From Bacteroidota bacterium (GTDB lineage Bacteria; Bacteroidota; Bacteroidia; NS11-12g; UBA955): a DNA stretch of 64,000 nucleotides. Positions 1 to 7,683 of the stretch are shown here, piece after piece. The first letter of the stretch is position 1. Every line of letters begins with the position of its first letter. The stretch is taken from contig JAGXTF010000089.1 of assembly GCA_018333525.1 (NCBI GenBank), forward strand, positions 1 through 64,000, in the 5' to 3' direction. Position numbers and translations under genes: made by a program. Under the pieces are notes generated by a model. That model had not been told where the DNA came from, searched no databases, and saw nothing but the letters and a program-made list of their open reading frames with translations.

Positions 1-118
1 GGAATTGAATCCCTTCGGGATTCTGTTCGACTTTATTAAACACACAATAATATTCAACCCCTTCGGGGTTGGTATTTCGTAACGCCGGGGGCTACGGAAA
101 TTGAATCCCTTCGGGATT
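1..118. repeat. Direct repeat copy 1 with palindromes
   Basis: First copy of a direct repeat of about 118 bp whose second copy is at 180-297 (offset 179), with only a handful of mismatches. It contains a 17-bp palindrome of the form GAATCCCTTCGGGATTC near both ends and a second palindrome CAACCCCTTCGGGGTTG in the middle. Positions 51-120 form a composite element (CAACCCC palindrome, a spacer with CGTAACGCC, then the GAATCCC palindrome) that recurs at 230-299 and 45226-45295. Such short palindromes resemble REP/BIME-type elements; no mobilising transposase lies in the window. Nothing coding is seen between 1 and 554. Confidence 0.85.
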
Positions 119-179
119 TTGAATGCAAAAAACAAAATTCGACTATCAGAGTTGGTGTGTGATAATGTCAATGGTTAGT

Positions 180-297
180 GGAATTGAATCCCTTCGGGAT
201 TCTGTTCGACTTTATTAAACACACAATAATATTCAACCCCTTCAGGGTTGGTATTTCATAACGCTTGGGGCTACGGAAGTTGAATCCCTTCGGGATT
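180..297. repeat. Direct repeat copy 2 with palindromes
   Basis: Second copy of the 118-bp repeat at 1-118. The central palindrome has one change (CCTTCAGGG in place of CCTTCGGGG), which weakens but does not remove the hairpin. The 61-bp spacer between the copies has no recognisable feature. Confidence 0.85.
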
Positions 298-322
298 CTT
301 TGGGTTTCCTTTGCACCGCTGA

Positions 323-392
323 GGAATCCCGAAGGGATTCAACTTTTGTAGAACGTTCCATATGATTAAACCAACCCCGAAGGGGTTGAATA
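323..392. repeat. Inverted copy of the composite palindromic element
   Basis: The two palindromes of the composite element appear here in reverse order and orientation: GAATCCCGAAGGGATTCAAC at 323-342, then CCAACCCCGAAGGGGTTGAA at 371-390, with a spacer of similar length but different sequence. The stretch 393-554 downstream is AT-rich, without a gene or a recognisable element. It is the 3' flank of the minus-strand waaA gene, so these hairpins could also help end that transcript. Confidence 0.75.
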
Positions 393-554
393 TTGATTTG
401 GTTTTGATGCGTTATATTATAACCTCAACCATAATTCCGCGTTGTTTTTTAAAATTATGGATGAATTAAATCCCGACGATGACATTTCAATTTTACCATT
501 TTTTTTATAAAATAAAAACCCTGCAATACGGTTTCGAATTTTCGACAATTCTGT

Positions 555-1865
555 TTAAAACAACGTCTCTTTAAATGGCTCTTGCTCTTTGGGTTTTGGG
601 GGCATTTCGGCTTTGTGATTTTGCCTGAAATATTCCAATACCACATCTGCACTGCCCGAATTTTTCTTTACAAAATCCTTCGCTTTTTGCGATGCCTCCA
701 GGCGCCATTCCGTGTTACCAATCATACGGTTTAAATGGCGCTCAAATTCGTTATAATCCTTGGCAGAAGATGCAAAGCCGGCATCAATTGCCTCCTGTGC
801 CTCGGGAAATTTTTGGTGTTTAGGTCCAAATAAAACCGGCAATCCAAATGCTGCTGGCTCCAATATATTATGCAAACCTTTACCCCAACCACCACCAATT
901 AATGCCGCAGCTCCGTATTTATAAATCCTGGCAAGCAATCCAATATTGTCAATAATCAAAATTTTGTGTTTGTTCTTGGTTTCACTTGCATTCCAATTGG
1001 AATAGGTTACCGGATAATAATCCGAAAACAAATCCTGAATAAACTGAATGTGGTTTTGACCTATATCATGTGGCGCAATTACCCATTTCCAGCCCAGAGG
1101 CCAGCTTTTAATGGATAAATATTCAAATAAAAACTCCTCTTCTTCTTTCCAGGTACTGCCGCCAATTAATAAATTATTTTCACCCTTAAAGGCCTCAATA
1201 ACCGGAAGGTCTTCGGCATGTTCCACCGTATCCAGAACCCGGTCATAGCGAATATCTCCTGCAACTACAATGTTCTGCAAACCTTCTTCTTTTCCAACCA
1301 GATCCGAGGATGTGTTTTGCACGAAAATTCTTTTGAATTGTAGCAATTGTGTTTTCCATTCCGCTGCCCAAGGTTCAAAAAAGAACTGTCCCTCGCGCAA
1401 CAAAACGCTTATAGCTGTCATCTGGCAACCAGCTTCCAACCCGGCTTTCATAAAATTTAACCAGAATTCATATTTTACAAAAACCGCAACATCCGGTTGA
1501 ACTATTTCAAACCACTTGCGTGTATTTTTGGCGGTATCATAGGGTAAATAATATACACCGGTGCAAAGGAAATGTTGTCTTTGTTCGTATCCGCTGGGAG
1601 AAAAAAATGTAACGATGATTTCACATTCCGGAAATTCAATCTGTAACTGTTCAATTACAGGTCTTGCCATTTCGAACTCGCCGAGGGATGCGCAGTGGAA
1701 CCAATAGCGCACATTGTTTTTGGCAGGAAGATTTTCTCGCATTTTTCTTTTCCAGTGCATCCTTCCACGTACCATGGATTTTGCTTTGGAATTCCAAAAG
1801 GAAGCAAACCAAAGTGCGAATGCAAACAAATGGATGGCGATATTGTAAAAAAAATACAAAATCAA
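555..1865 (-). CDS. waaA: 3-deoxy-D-manno-octulosonic acid (Kdo) transferase
   Basis: Adds Kdo to lipid A precursor at the cytoplasmic face of the inner membrane, completing the inner core of LPS/LOS. The 436-residue protein has the usual family length and a GT-B layout. An N-terminal hydrophobic anchor covers about residues 3-22. The motif ASLGEFE at 59-65 holds the conserved acidic residue (E63) used as catalytic base in the family. The C-terminal domain has a glycine-rich loop (LIGGGWGKG) followed by HNILEPAAFGLPVLFGP, the nucleotide-sugar binding region. The start overlaps the stop of the upstream putative barrel gene by 4 bp (ATGA), suggesting translational coupling in a three-gene minus-strand operon with the alpha/beta hydrolase at 2624. 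Identification is confident; how many Kdo residues are added cannot be told. Confidence 0.93.
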   Translation of the reverse strand: MILYFFYNIAIHLFAFALWFASFWNSKAKSMVRGRMHWKRKMRENLPAKNNVRYWFHCASLGEFEMARPVIEQLQIEFPECEIIVTFFSPSGYEQRQHFLCTGVYYLPYDTAKNTRKWFEIVQPDVAVFVKYEFWLNFMKAGLEAGCQMTAISVLLREGQFFFEPWAAEWKTQLLQFKRIFVQNTSSDLVGKEEGLQNIVVAGDIRYDRVLDTVEHAEDLPVIEAFKGENNLLIGGSTWKEEEEFLFEYLSIKSWPLGWKWVIAPHDIGQNHIQFIQDLFSDYYPVTYSNWNASETKNKHKILIIDNIGLLARIYKYGAAALIGGGWGKGLHNILEPAAFGLPVLFGPKHQKFPEAQEAIDAGFASSAKDYNEFERHLNRMIGNTEWRLEASQKAKDFVKKNSGSADVVLEYFRQNHKAEMPPKPKEQEPFKETLF

Positions 1866-2608
1866 TTGAAATAATCCGGTGATTTATTGTCTTTTAAAAC
1901 GATGGGAATTAATACTCCCGCAGATGCACCAATGAAAAAATCTTTACGTAGCGTTACATCCTGGCGCATTAAACCATAATCCCAGCTGCGGCGATTTTTG
2001 GTGAATGCCTGGCCGAAATTTATTCCTGCAAAAAAACTCACCGTTTCTGTATTTAAATAATGAAAATTAACGGCTTGAGTGAAGAGCGGGCCATTGCTCA
2101 GCTTATCGTATCCCTTGGCATATTCACCTTCAATTTGAGGTAATTTACCACGATCGAATTTCGCAGTTATTTTGTGTTGCATAATACCTGCACCAAGGCG
2201 CACTTCAATGCGGCTGTGCTTCCATTCCGGCTTTATCGGGTATAATTTACCTGCTGTAAATTGCAAGGTAAAACCGCGCATATAATATCGGATAATTCCG
2301 GGAAATCCTTCCCGGTCGAACATCAGCCGACTGTCGCCAACAATGCCGCCATATAAGCTATCCACTTTAACCCGGTTCCCTAAAAAATGGTTATAAGAAA
2401 TACCAAAAGAATAATTGTCGTTGGTATAATATAGTTCGGCAGGGAGTGTGGAATATGCCGGAAATCTTTTGCCCAGATCCACAATCCCCAGATTGTATCC
2501 GGCACCAGTTTTCATAATAATGGAATGGCTAACTTTTTTTTCAGGGGTTTGAGCTGTGGCAAAATGACAGAAAAAAAATATAAATACCAGCGCGTATTTC
2601 ATCTGCAT
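1862..2608 (-). CDS. Secreted protein, probable outer-membrane barrel
   Basis: No family is recognised with certainty. The first 20 residues form a signal peptide ending ATAQ, so the product is exported. The remainder of the 248 residues alternates polar and hydrophobic residues with many aromatics and glycines, and ends in short strands (FFIGASAGVLIPIVL), as expected for a small outer-membrane beta-barrel. A second ATG two codons downstream (2602) would give the tidier signal peptide MKYALV. It overlaps waaA by 4 bp and follows the hydrolase gene by 15 bp, so it is probably co-transcribed with them; an envelope role is inferred from this and from the barrel-like sequence. Confidence 0.7.
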   Translation of the reverse strand: MQMKYALVFIFFFCHFATAQTPEKKVSHSIIMKTGAGYNLGIVDLGKRFPAYSTLPAELYYTNDNYSFGISYNHFLGNRVKVDSLYGGIVGDSRLMFDREGFPGIIRYYMRGFTLQFTAGKLYPIKPEWKHSRIEVRLGAGIMQHKITAKFDRGKLPQIEGEYAKGYDKLSNGPLFTQAVNFHYLNTETVSFFAGINFGQAFTKNRRSWDYGLMRQDVTLRKDFFIGASAGVLIPIVLKDNKSPDYFN

Positions 2609-2623
2609 TGCGAATGTAACAAA

Positions 2624-3400
2624 TTATTGTATGAAAAATTGCTTTAATTCCGTCAGGAATGCAGTTGGGTTATCTGCATGTACCCAATGACCGGCCGCGG
2701 GAATTTCAATGAAGAAAGCCTGTGGGAAATGCTCCTTGAATTCCAGCCTATCCTGTTCATTTACATAACTACTGTTTTCCCCATAAATAATCGCGGTTTT
2801 TCTAGTATAAGCAGGTGTAGGTAAATTGAGTTTGCCAATGCTCTCCAAATAGAATTCCTTGATTGCCGGCAAATTAAATTTAGGACCATAACCGCCACCT
2901 GGTAAGGCTTCCAGATTCTTTAAAAGAAACTGTCTTACCTGCAAATCCGGAGCATAAGGCAACAATGCTTGTTCCGCTTCAGACCTGGATTGCATGCTCA
3001 GGAAATCTATTTCTTCGAATGCTTTAAAATATGGCAAATGCCCCGGTGGGTAGGCCCGCAATGCAATATCCACAACGGTAAGGGAAAGCAACAATTCCGG
3101 AAAAAGTGTAGCAAATTTCATTGCGGTTTTTCCACCCATACTATGGCCAACGAGATGAATTTGGGTATGACCCAAATGCTCCATCAATCCAGCCACATCT
3201 TCTGCCATGATTTTGTAAGTCATTTCATGGCTGTGGAAACTGCGGCCGTGATTCCTTGCATCGGCTGTAACAACTGTATAATCCGGGGCAAGTGCATTGG
3301 CAATCTGGTGCCAATTGTCTTTCATTCCAAAAATGCCATGAAGGATATAAACCACTTCAGGTGCATTGCCATAAATTCTATAATCGAGCACCGAATTCAT
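2624..3400 (-). CDS. Alpha/beta hydrolase (YbfF-like esterase)
   Basis: A 258-residue alpha/beta-hydrolase fold protein without signal peptide, so cytoplasmic. HGIFG at 21-25 forms the oxyanion-hole loop, GHSMGG at 85-90 is the nucleophile elbow with S87 as catalytic serine, and GHWVHADNP near the C-terminus supplies the histidine. DARNHGRS around residues 47-54 is typical of the YbfF/esterase branch that hydrolyses acyl-CoA or short ester substrates. The true substrate is unknown. It is the first gene of a likely operon with the putative barrel gene and waaA; alanine dehydrogenase lies 62 bp upstream on the same strand and could read through. Confidence 0.85.
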   Translation of the reverse strand: MNSVLDYRIYGNAPEVVYILHGIFGMKDNWHQIANALAPDYTVVTADARNHGRSFHSHEMTYKIMAEDVAGLMEHLGHTQIHLVGHSMGGKTAMKFATLFPELLLSLTVVDIALRAYPPGHLPYFKAFEEIDFLSMQSRSEAEQALLPYAPDLQVRQFLLKNLEALPGGGYGPKFNLPAIKEFYLESIGKLNLPTPAYTRKTAIIYGENSSYVNEQDRLEFKEHFPQAFFIEIPAAGHWVHADNPTAFLTELKQFFIQ

Positions 3401-3462
3401 CCAATTTTAAAATAATGCGAAAGAAAATATTGCAAGAAATGTAATCTGTAAAGGCGCGCTAA

Positions 3463-4593
3463 TTATTGCGCAGCGCCTTGTCCCAAAACGTTTTCTACCG
3501 GCACATAAGGCAGGTTGAAGGCATCGGATACTCCTTTGTAAACCACTTTGCCGTCCACCACATTCAAGCCGAGTTTTAATTCGTTGTTGTCACTGCATGC
3601 TTTTTTCCATCCTTTGTTAGCCAGTTGAATGGCGTAAGGCAGAGTCGCATTGGTAAGCGCGAGGGTAGAAGTATATGGAACTGCTCCTGGCATATTGGCA
3701 ACACAATAGTGAATTACCCCGTCCACAACATAAGTGGGCTCCGCATGAGTAGTGGGTTTGCTGGTTTCAAAGCAGCCGCCCTGATCGATGGCGACATCTA
3801 CGATTACGGCGCCCTTTTTCATGGTCGGGAGCATGTCGCGGGTGATGAGTTTTGGTGCTTTTGCACCTGGTATTAAAACGCCACCAATTACCAAATCTGC
3901 AGTTTTAACCGCAGCGCGAACGTTATATTCATTGCTGTATTCGGTAGCAACATTGGCAGGCATGATGTCGTCCAATTGGCGAAGACGGGGCAGGCTTATA
4001 TCCATGATGGTTACATGTGCACCCATTCCGGCAGCCATTTTCGCAGCCTGGGTTCCAACAATACCGCCACCTAATACCACTACTTCTGCTGGTTTTACAC
4101 CTGGTACACCACCTAACAGAATGCCATGGCCTCCCATTGGTTTTTCCAGGTATTTGGCTCCTTCCTGTACACTCATTCTTCCTGCAACCTCACTCATTGG
4201 AACCAAAAGAGGAAGACTGCGGTCTGATTTTTCTACAGTTTCATAAGCCAGACAAACTGCGCCACTATTGATCATGGCATGTGTTAGCGGTTCGTGGCTT
4301 GCAAAATGGAAATAAGTAAACAGCAGTTGGTCCTTTTTGATCAATGGATATTCCACTTCAATCGGCTCTTTTACTTTTATGATCATTTCGGCGATGGCAT
4401 AAATGTCTTGAATAGCAGGCAACATTTTCGCTCCGGCGCCTATATACTCCTCGTCTGAAAATCCACTGCCCTCACCGGCACTTTTTTGTACATATACGGT
4501 ATGCCCGTTTTTTACAAGTTCACTAACTCCGGCAGGCGTTACAGCCACGCGGTTTTCGTTGTTTTTAATTTCGCTTGGTACTCCGATTATCAT
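3463..4593 (-). CDS. ald: Alanine dehydrogenase
   Basis: Catalyses reversible NAD-dependent oxidative deamination of L-alanine to pyruvate and ammonia in the cytoplasm. The start is set at 4593 (MIIGVPSEIK), giving 376 residues, the normal family length; an in-frame ATG 16 codons upstream would add residues unlike the family and would place the -7 box at 4611-4618 inside the gene. The N-terminal AlaDh/PNT domain carries the substrate histidine in YFHFASHEP; the Rossmann domain has VVVLGGGIVGTQAA for NAD binding and ends its strand in an aspartate (TIMD), favouring NAD over NADP. PNT transhydrogenase alpha is the alternative family, but the protein lacks the membrane part and length is exact for Ald. 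Confidence 0.94.
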   Translation of the reverse strand: MIIGVPSEIKNNENRVAVTPAGVSELVKNGHTVYVQKSAGEGSGFSDEEYIGAGAKMLPAIQDIYAIAEMIIKVKEPIEVEYPLIKKDQLLFTYFHFASHEPLTHAMINSGAVCLAYETVEKSDRSLPLLVPMSEVAGRMSVQEGAKYLEKPMGGHGILLGGVPGVKPAEVVVLGGGIVGTQAAKMAAGMGAHVTIMDISLPRLRQLDDIMPANVATEYSNEYNVRAAVKTADLVIGGVLIPGAKAPKLITRDMLPTMKKGAVIVDVAIDQGGCFETSKPTTHAEPTYVVDGVIHYCVANMPGAVPYTSTLALTNATLPYAIQLANKGWKKACSDNNELKLGLNVVDGKVVYKGVSDAFNLPYVPVENVLGQGAAQ

Positions 4594-4610
4594 GGTTGAA
4601 AAATGGCTGG

Positions 4611-4618
4611 CAAAGATA
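4611..4618 (-). promoter_or_regulatory. Candidate -7 box for ald
   Basis: On the minus strand the sequence reads TATCTTTG, matching the Bacteroidota -7 consensus TAnnTTTG, 17 bases before the chosen ATG of ald. No good -33 TTTG is seen at the usual spacing, so this is a suggestion only. Confidence 0.4.
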
Positions 4619-4673
4619 GGTATTCCCGCTGTTTTTATCATCTGAATACAGCGGTTTTTCTGATATTTGTGGC

Positions 4674-5039
4674 ATGGTTCAAAAGCAAATGGTGAAATAT
4701 GCCTTTCACATGAGTTGGTTCCTTCTTATTTTAGGAGGCTCTTCCCTTTTTGAAAAGAAACTATGGGGGCTGCTTGGTGGCGCAATGTTGCTTTATGGTA
4801 TCGCAATTCTGGTCTATACCGGAATGACATTTTATTTGAAGAAAACGGTATTCCAGAAACCCGGAATTTTATTGCTTATTACCATGGGATTCCTCGTTGC
4901 CCTGATATTCGCACATTTTAGATTCGGGAAATATGAATTAGCCGGAATGTTGGTGGTGATGGCACTTCCGGTTTTTATCGGATGGTTGCAAATACGGACC
5001 GGTACCAATGAAAAATCAATGGCGAAAAAGAAGCGCTGA
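4674..5039 (+). CDS. Small integral membrane protein, unknown function
   Basis: A 121-residue, strongly hydrophobic protein with three or four predicted membrane helices (about residues 12-25, 30-50, 60-80 and 85-103) and a lysine-rich C-terminal tail on one face. No signal peptidase site, catalytic motif or family is recognised. It is transcribed divergently from ald, and its 3' end overlaps the convergent glycosyltransferase gene by 24 bp. The regular hydrophobic pattern over its whole length favours a real gene over chance. Confidence 0.65.
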   Translation: MVQKQMVKYAFHMSWFLLILGGSSLFEKKLWGLLGGAMLLYGIAILVYTGMTFYLKKTVFQKPGILLLITMGFLVALIFAHFRFGKYELAGMLVVMALPVFIGWLQIRTGTNEKSMAKKKR

Positions 5040-6014
5040 TTCTATTGCTTTTTCCACTATTTCCTCATTGCGAAAAAGCAATTGAAATGGTTTACCGGTT
5101 TTTGCCCCTATCCATTCACCAATTTTTTCTGTATTTATTTCTGTTAGATTTTTGATTACAGGTACGTCCCATTCCTTTAGTGCAATTGCATTGCAGATTT
5201 GTTCGTATTGTCCATAAATGGGCATCACCATCAATCGCTTTTCCAGAAATAATGCTTCGGAAGGAGTTTCAAATCCGGCTCCAGTAATGATGCCGGAACA
5301 TTGAATGAGCTCTTCAGCAAATGAATCGCTGTCCAGAGGCATCATCTGAACATTCCCCAATCCTTGCGGTTGTGTAATTCCACCGGTAAATATGACGAAT
5401 TGAAATGGTCTTATTTTCTTGAAAATATGATATAAAGTATTTGCCGGGAATTGATTTAAATATACCAGTATTTTCCCATTTTTAACTGGTTTTGATTGGC
5501 GAATTTTTTCCCGAATTACTGGTGTAAAAATATTTTTGTCATATGGCCAGAAATGCAAACCGATATTTGTGCTTCCCACCGCATAATTTCGCAAAACAAA
5601 TTCGCCAAATTTGTCGTTGTATTCCGGCCTGGGAACCTGGCTGGAAGCATAGCTGGCCTGATGGCCAAAGTGTACGCTTGGGATATGTTTTAGCTTGCAA
5701 GACAAGGAAGTAATACATTCAAAATCATTTAAAATAATGTCGTATTTTTCTATCGGTAATTGCTTGGCTTCTTTCCAAATTCGAAGAACATTTAAATGGG
5801 AAACCATTGCAGAATAATTCAGCCCTCCTTTAGAATTATAAATCAAACTTAAACCCTTGCTCCTGTATTTCACCTGCAATGGGATATCCATTTTAGCATT
5901 ACTTCCACTTAGGAAAATGTCTACCTCTCCGTGTTTTTCCAGAATGGGTACAATGTCTTTTGCCCGGCTGATGTGGCCATTTCCGGTAGCCTGAACGGCG
6001 TATAAAATTTTCAT
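5016..6014 (-). CDS. Glycosyltransferase (MurG-like, Glyco_trans_1_3 type)
   Basis: A 332-residue GT-B type protein. It begins with a beta strand and glycine-histidine loop (ATGNGHISRA, about residues 9-18), as in MurG and related UDP-sugar transferases. The C-terminal half has GIITGAGFETPSEAL, the acceptor/donor loop typical of the family whose members act on lipid-linked or surface sugars. No signal peptide is seen, so it works at the cytosolic side. Its start overlaps the stop of the upstream phosphoesterase by 4 bp, so the two are translationally coupled, and a role in lipid A or glycolipid metabolism is inferred from this pairing. Substrates are not predictable. Confidence 0.8.
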   Translation of the reverse strand: MKILYAVQATGNGHISRAKDIVPILEKHGEVDIFLSGSNAKMDIPLQVKYRSKGLSLIYNSKGGLNYSAMVSHLNVLRIWKEAKQLPIEKYDIILNDFECITSLSCKLKHIPSVHFGHQASYASSQVPRPEYNDKFGEFVLRNYAVGSTNIGLHFWPYDKNIFTPVIREKIRQSKPVKNGKILVYLNQFPANTLYHIFKKIRPFQFVIFTGGITQPQGLGNVQMMPLDSDSFAEELIQCSGIITGAGFETPSEALFLEKRLMVMPIYGQYEQICNAIALKEWDVPVIKNLTEINTEKIGEWIGAKTGKPFQLLFRNEEIVEKAIESALLFRH

Positions 6015-6844
6015 GATGCGTTGGATATAAATAATTGAATAGGGTCCACGATTACATTGGGTGCGAGATTTTTATTTTTGTGTATTTCTGGATTTTTTGT
6101 AACCATCGGATGGTGATACAAATGCCATTGGTGTTGGTAATATTCCAGTGAGGAACAGTTTTCAACCCAATCTCCTGAATTCAGATAGGTAACGGATTTT
6201 CCATTTTTGAAAATGGTTTTGATCTGTGGCTGGTGTATATGTCCGCATATCACCTGATCGTATTGGTTTTGAATGGCAAGTTCTATGGCGGTCTCTTCAA
6301 AATTCTCGATATAAGTTACTGCCTTTTTAACCGCATGTTTCATTTTTTTGCTAAAGCTCATTTTTTCTTTTCCAAAAAATTCCAGAGATTTATTGATAAT
6401 TTGGTTGAGTAAAATCAGGATATCATAGCCTATTCCACCCATTTTGGCAAGGTATTTTGCCCATCCCTTGGTTGTCGCATCAAAAACATCACCATGAAAA
6501 ATCCAGGTTTTTTTGCCTTCAATTTCCAATACCAATTTATCTGTGAGAATGAAATGACCCAATGCCAAATCGCTGAACCTGCGCAATTTCTCGTCGTGAT
6601 TTCCGGTGATATAATATACGGTTATTCCTTTGGAAAGCATGGCGAAAATTTCGCGAATGACTTCCATATGTGAAGCCGGAAAATAGTGTTTGCTGAATTG
6701 CCAGATATCTACAATATCCCCGTTAAGTATCAGGATTTTCGGTTCAATGGAGCGCAGGTAATCCACGATGGATTTGGCCTGACATCCAAAAGTGCCGAGA
6801 TGCAAATCGCTGATAACGGCGATCTGGATTTTACGTTTTTCCAT
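6011..6844 (-). CDS. LpxH-like metallophosphoesterase (UDP-2,3-diacylglucosamine diphosphatase family)
   Basis: A calcineurin-like phosphoesterase of 277 residues with all metal ligands visible: D13 and H15 (SDLHLG), D43 (NGDIVD), N82 and H83 (GNHDE), H117 (FHGD), and H202/H204 (GHIHQP). The length and the conserved NSGDW near the C-terminus fit the COG2908 group that contains LpxH, the enzyme splitting UDP-2,3-diacylglucosamine to lipid X and UMP in lipid A synthesis. Bacteroidota carry several paralogues of this group, so it could instead act on another glycolipid. It heads a two-gene operon with the glycosyltransferase (ATGA overlap). Confidence 0.82.
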   Translation of the reverse strand: MEKRKIQIAVISDLHLGTFGCQAKSIVDYLRSIEPKILILNGDIVDIWQFSKHYFPASHMEVIREIFAMLSKGITVYYITGNHDEKLRRFSDLALGHFILTDKLVLEIEGKKTWIFHGDVFDATTKGWAKYLAKMGGIGYDILILLNQIINKSLEFFGKEKMSFSKKMKHAVKKAVTYIENFEETAIELAIQNQYDQVICGHIHQPQIKTIFKNGKSVTYLNSGDWVENCSSLEYYQHQWHLYHHPMVTKNPEIHKNKNLAPNVIVDPIQLFISNAS

Positions 6845-6977
6845 GAGGCAAAAGAAGCACGGGGATATAAACAGAGTGCTTCCTGAATATCAAGGAAAAA
6901 TGAAAATCATGTTAAGTAAAACTACATATGGAAATCCAAATTATTAACCGGATTTGTCCCTCACCATTCCTATTGTG

Positions 6978-7454
6978 TTACAAGTTATTTTTCAAATAAT
7001 GTAAAAGAGAATCTGTGCACCGGTCCAGAATATTAAAAACTTCTTCAAATCCCTCTTCTCCTCCAAACCATGGGTCTGGCACTTCCTCTCCGTTTTCTTC
7101 CAAATCAAAATTGCGCAACAATTGAATTTTATTCCTGTGTGTTTCAGTCATGGCTAGTTGCAAACTGTTTTTCAGATTCGAATGGTCCATTACCAAAAGC
7201 ATGTCAAATGATTCAAAATCCTCCGTTTGTAATTGGCGCCCTTGGTGTGAAATTCGGATTTGATGTTTTGCAGCATTTGTTAATGTTCTGCGGTCGGGTC
7301 CTTCACCAATATGGTAGTCGGCAGTTCCGGCGCTATCTGCTTCCAGCAAGTGTTCTAAATTATGCTTTCTGATTTTATCCTGAAGCAAAGCCTCGGCCAA
7401 TGGTGATCTGCAAATATTACCGAGACAAACAAAAAGTACACGTGTTTTTTTCAA
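6978..7454 (-). CDS. Low-molecular-weight protein-tyrosine phosphatase
   Basis: A 158-residue cytoplasmic phosphatase of the LMW-PTP family. The P-loop CLGNICRS at residues 10-17 holds the nucleophile C10 and phosphate-binding R16, and DPWFGG near residue 126 holds the general acid. Bacterial members dephosphorylate tyrosine kinases of polysaccharide export or arginine phosphate; no such kinase is in the window. The start codon is TTG (7454-7452), chosen because it places the P-loop at the usual distance from the N-terminus. About 10 bases upstream the minus strand reads CAACTTTG, close to a -7 box. Confidence 0.92.
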   Translation of the reverse strand: MKKTRVLFVCLGNICRSPLAEALLQDKIRKHNLEHLLEADSAGTADYHIGEGPDRRTLTNAAKHQIRISHQGRQLQTEDFESFDMLLVMDHSNLKNSLQLAMTETHRNKIQLLRNFDLEENGEEVPDPWFGGEEGFEEVFNILDRCTDSLLHYLKNNL

Positions 7455-7480
7455 GTGGGCAAAGTTGGGAATATGAAACT

Positions 7481-7505
7481 AAAAAAACCGGCGCTGAAGC
7501 CGGTT
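7481..7505 (-). terminator. Rho-independent terminator after the 41-aa lipoprotein gene
   Basis: On the minus strand the stem AACCGGC / GCCGGTT (7505-7499 and 7492-7486) encloses a 6-base loop and is followed directly by seven T residues. It lies 26 bases past the stop codon of the small lipoprotein gene and separates it from the LMW phosphatase gene. Confidence 0.8.
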
Positions 7506-7530
7506 ATTATTCGATTTGTTTTTTGTTCTT

Positions 7531-7656
7531 TTACATCCAACCCATTTCCACGCGGGTTTTTTTCTTGGTATTACAATGGCTCTTTTGTACGCCGCAGCTG
7601 GCAGTAACCAATGTGAACAGTAAGATCATGCTAAGCGGTAAAACAGGTCTCCTCAT
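7531..7656 (-). CDS. 41-residue lipoprotein
   Basis: A very short gene reading MRRPVLPLSM..., with a complete signal sequence and a lipobox-like LVTASC, giving C21 as the lipidated cysteine. The mature peptide is only 21 residues, contains a second cysteine (C28) and a basic KKK stretch, and ends MGWM. It has its own strong terminator on the correct strand just downstream, and the C1 peptidase gene ends 27 bp upstream on the same strand, so it is probably co-transcribed with that peptidase. Function unknown. The intact lipobox architecture together with the terminator makes chance unlikely. Confidence 0.7.
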   Translation of the reverse strand: MRRPVLPLSMILLFTLVTASCGVQKSHCNTKKKTRVEMGWM

Positions 7657-7683
7657 AATTAGCAAAACGTATAATTTGAAATT

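Noticed and set aside
1-400. CRISPR array or rRNA/tRNA cluster at the window start
   Set aside because: Palindromic repeats lack regular spacers, and no cas genes or RNA genes are present; a segmental duplication explains the pattern.
3788-4271. Plus-strand ORFs of 152 and 84 codons inside ald
   Set aside because: They are antisense shadows of a highly conserved gene with no recognisable features.
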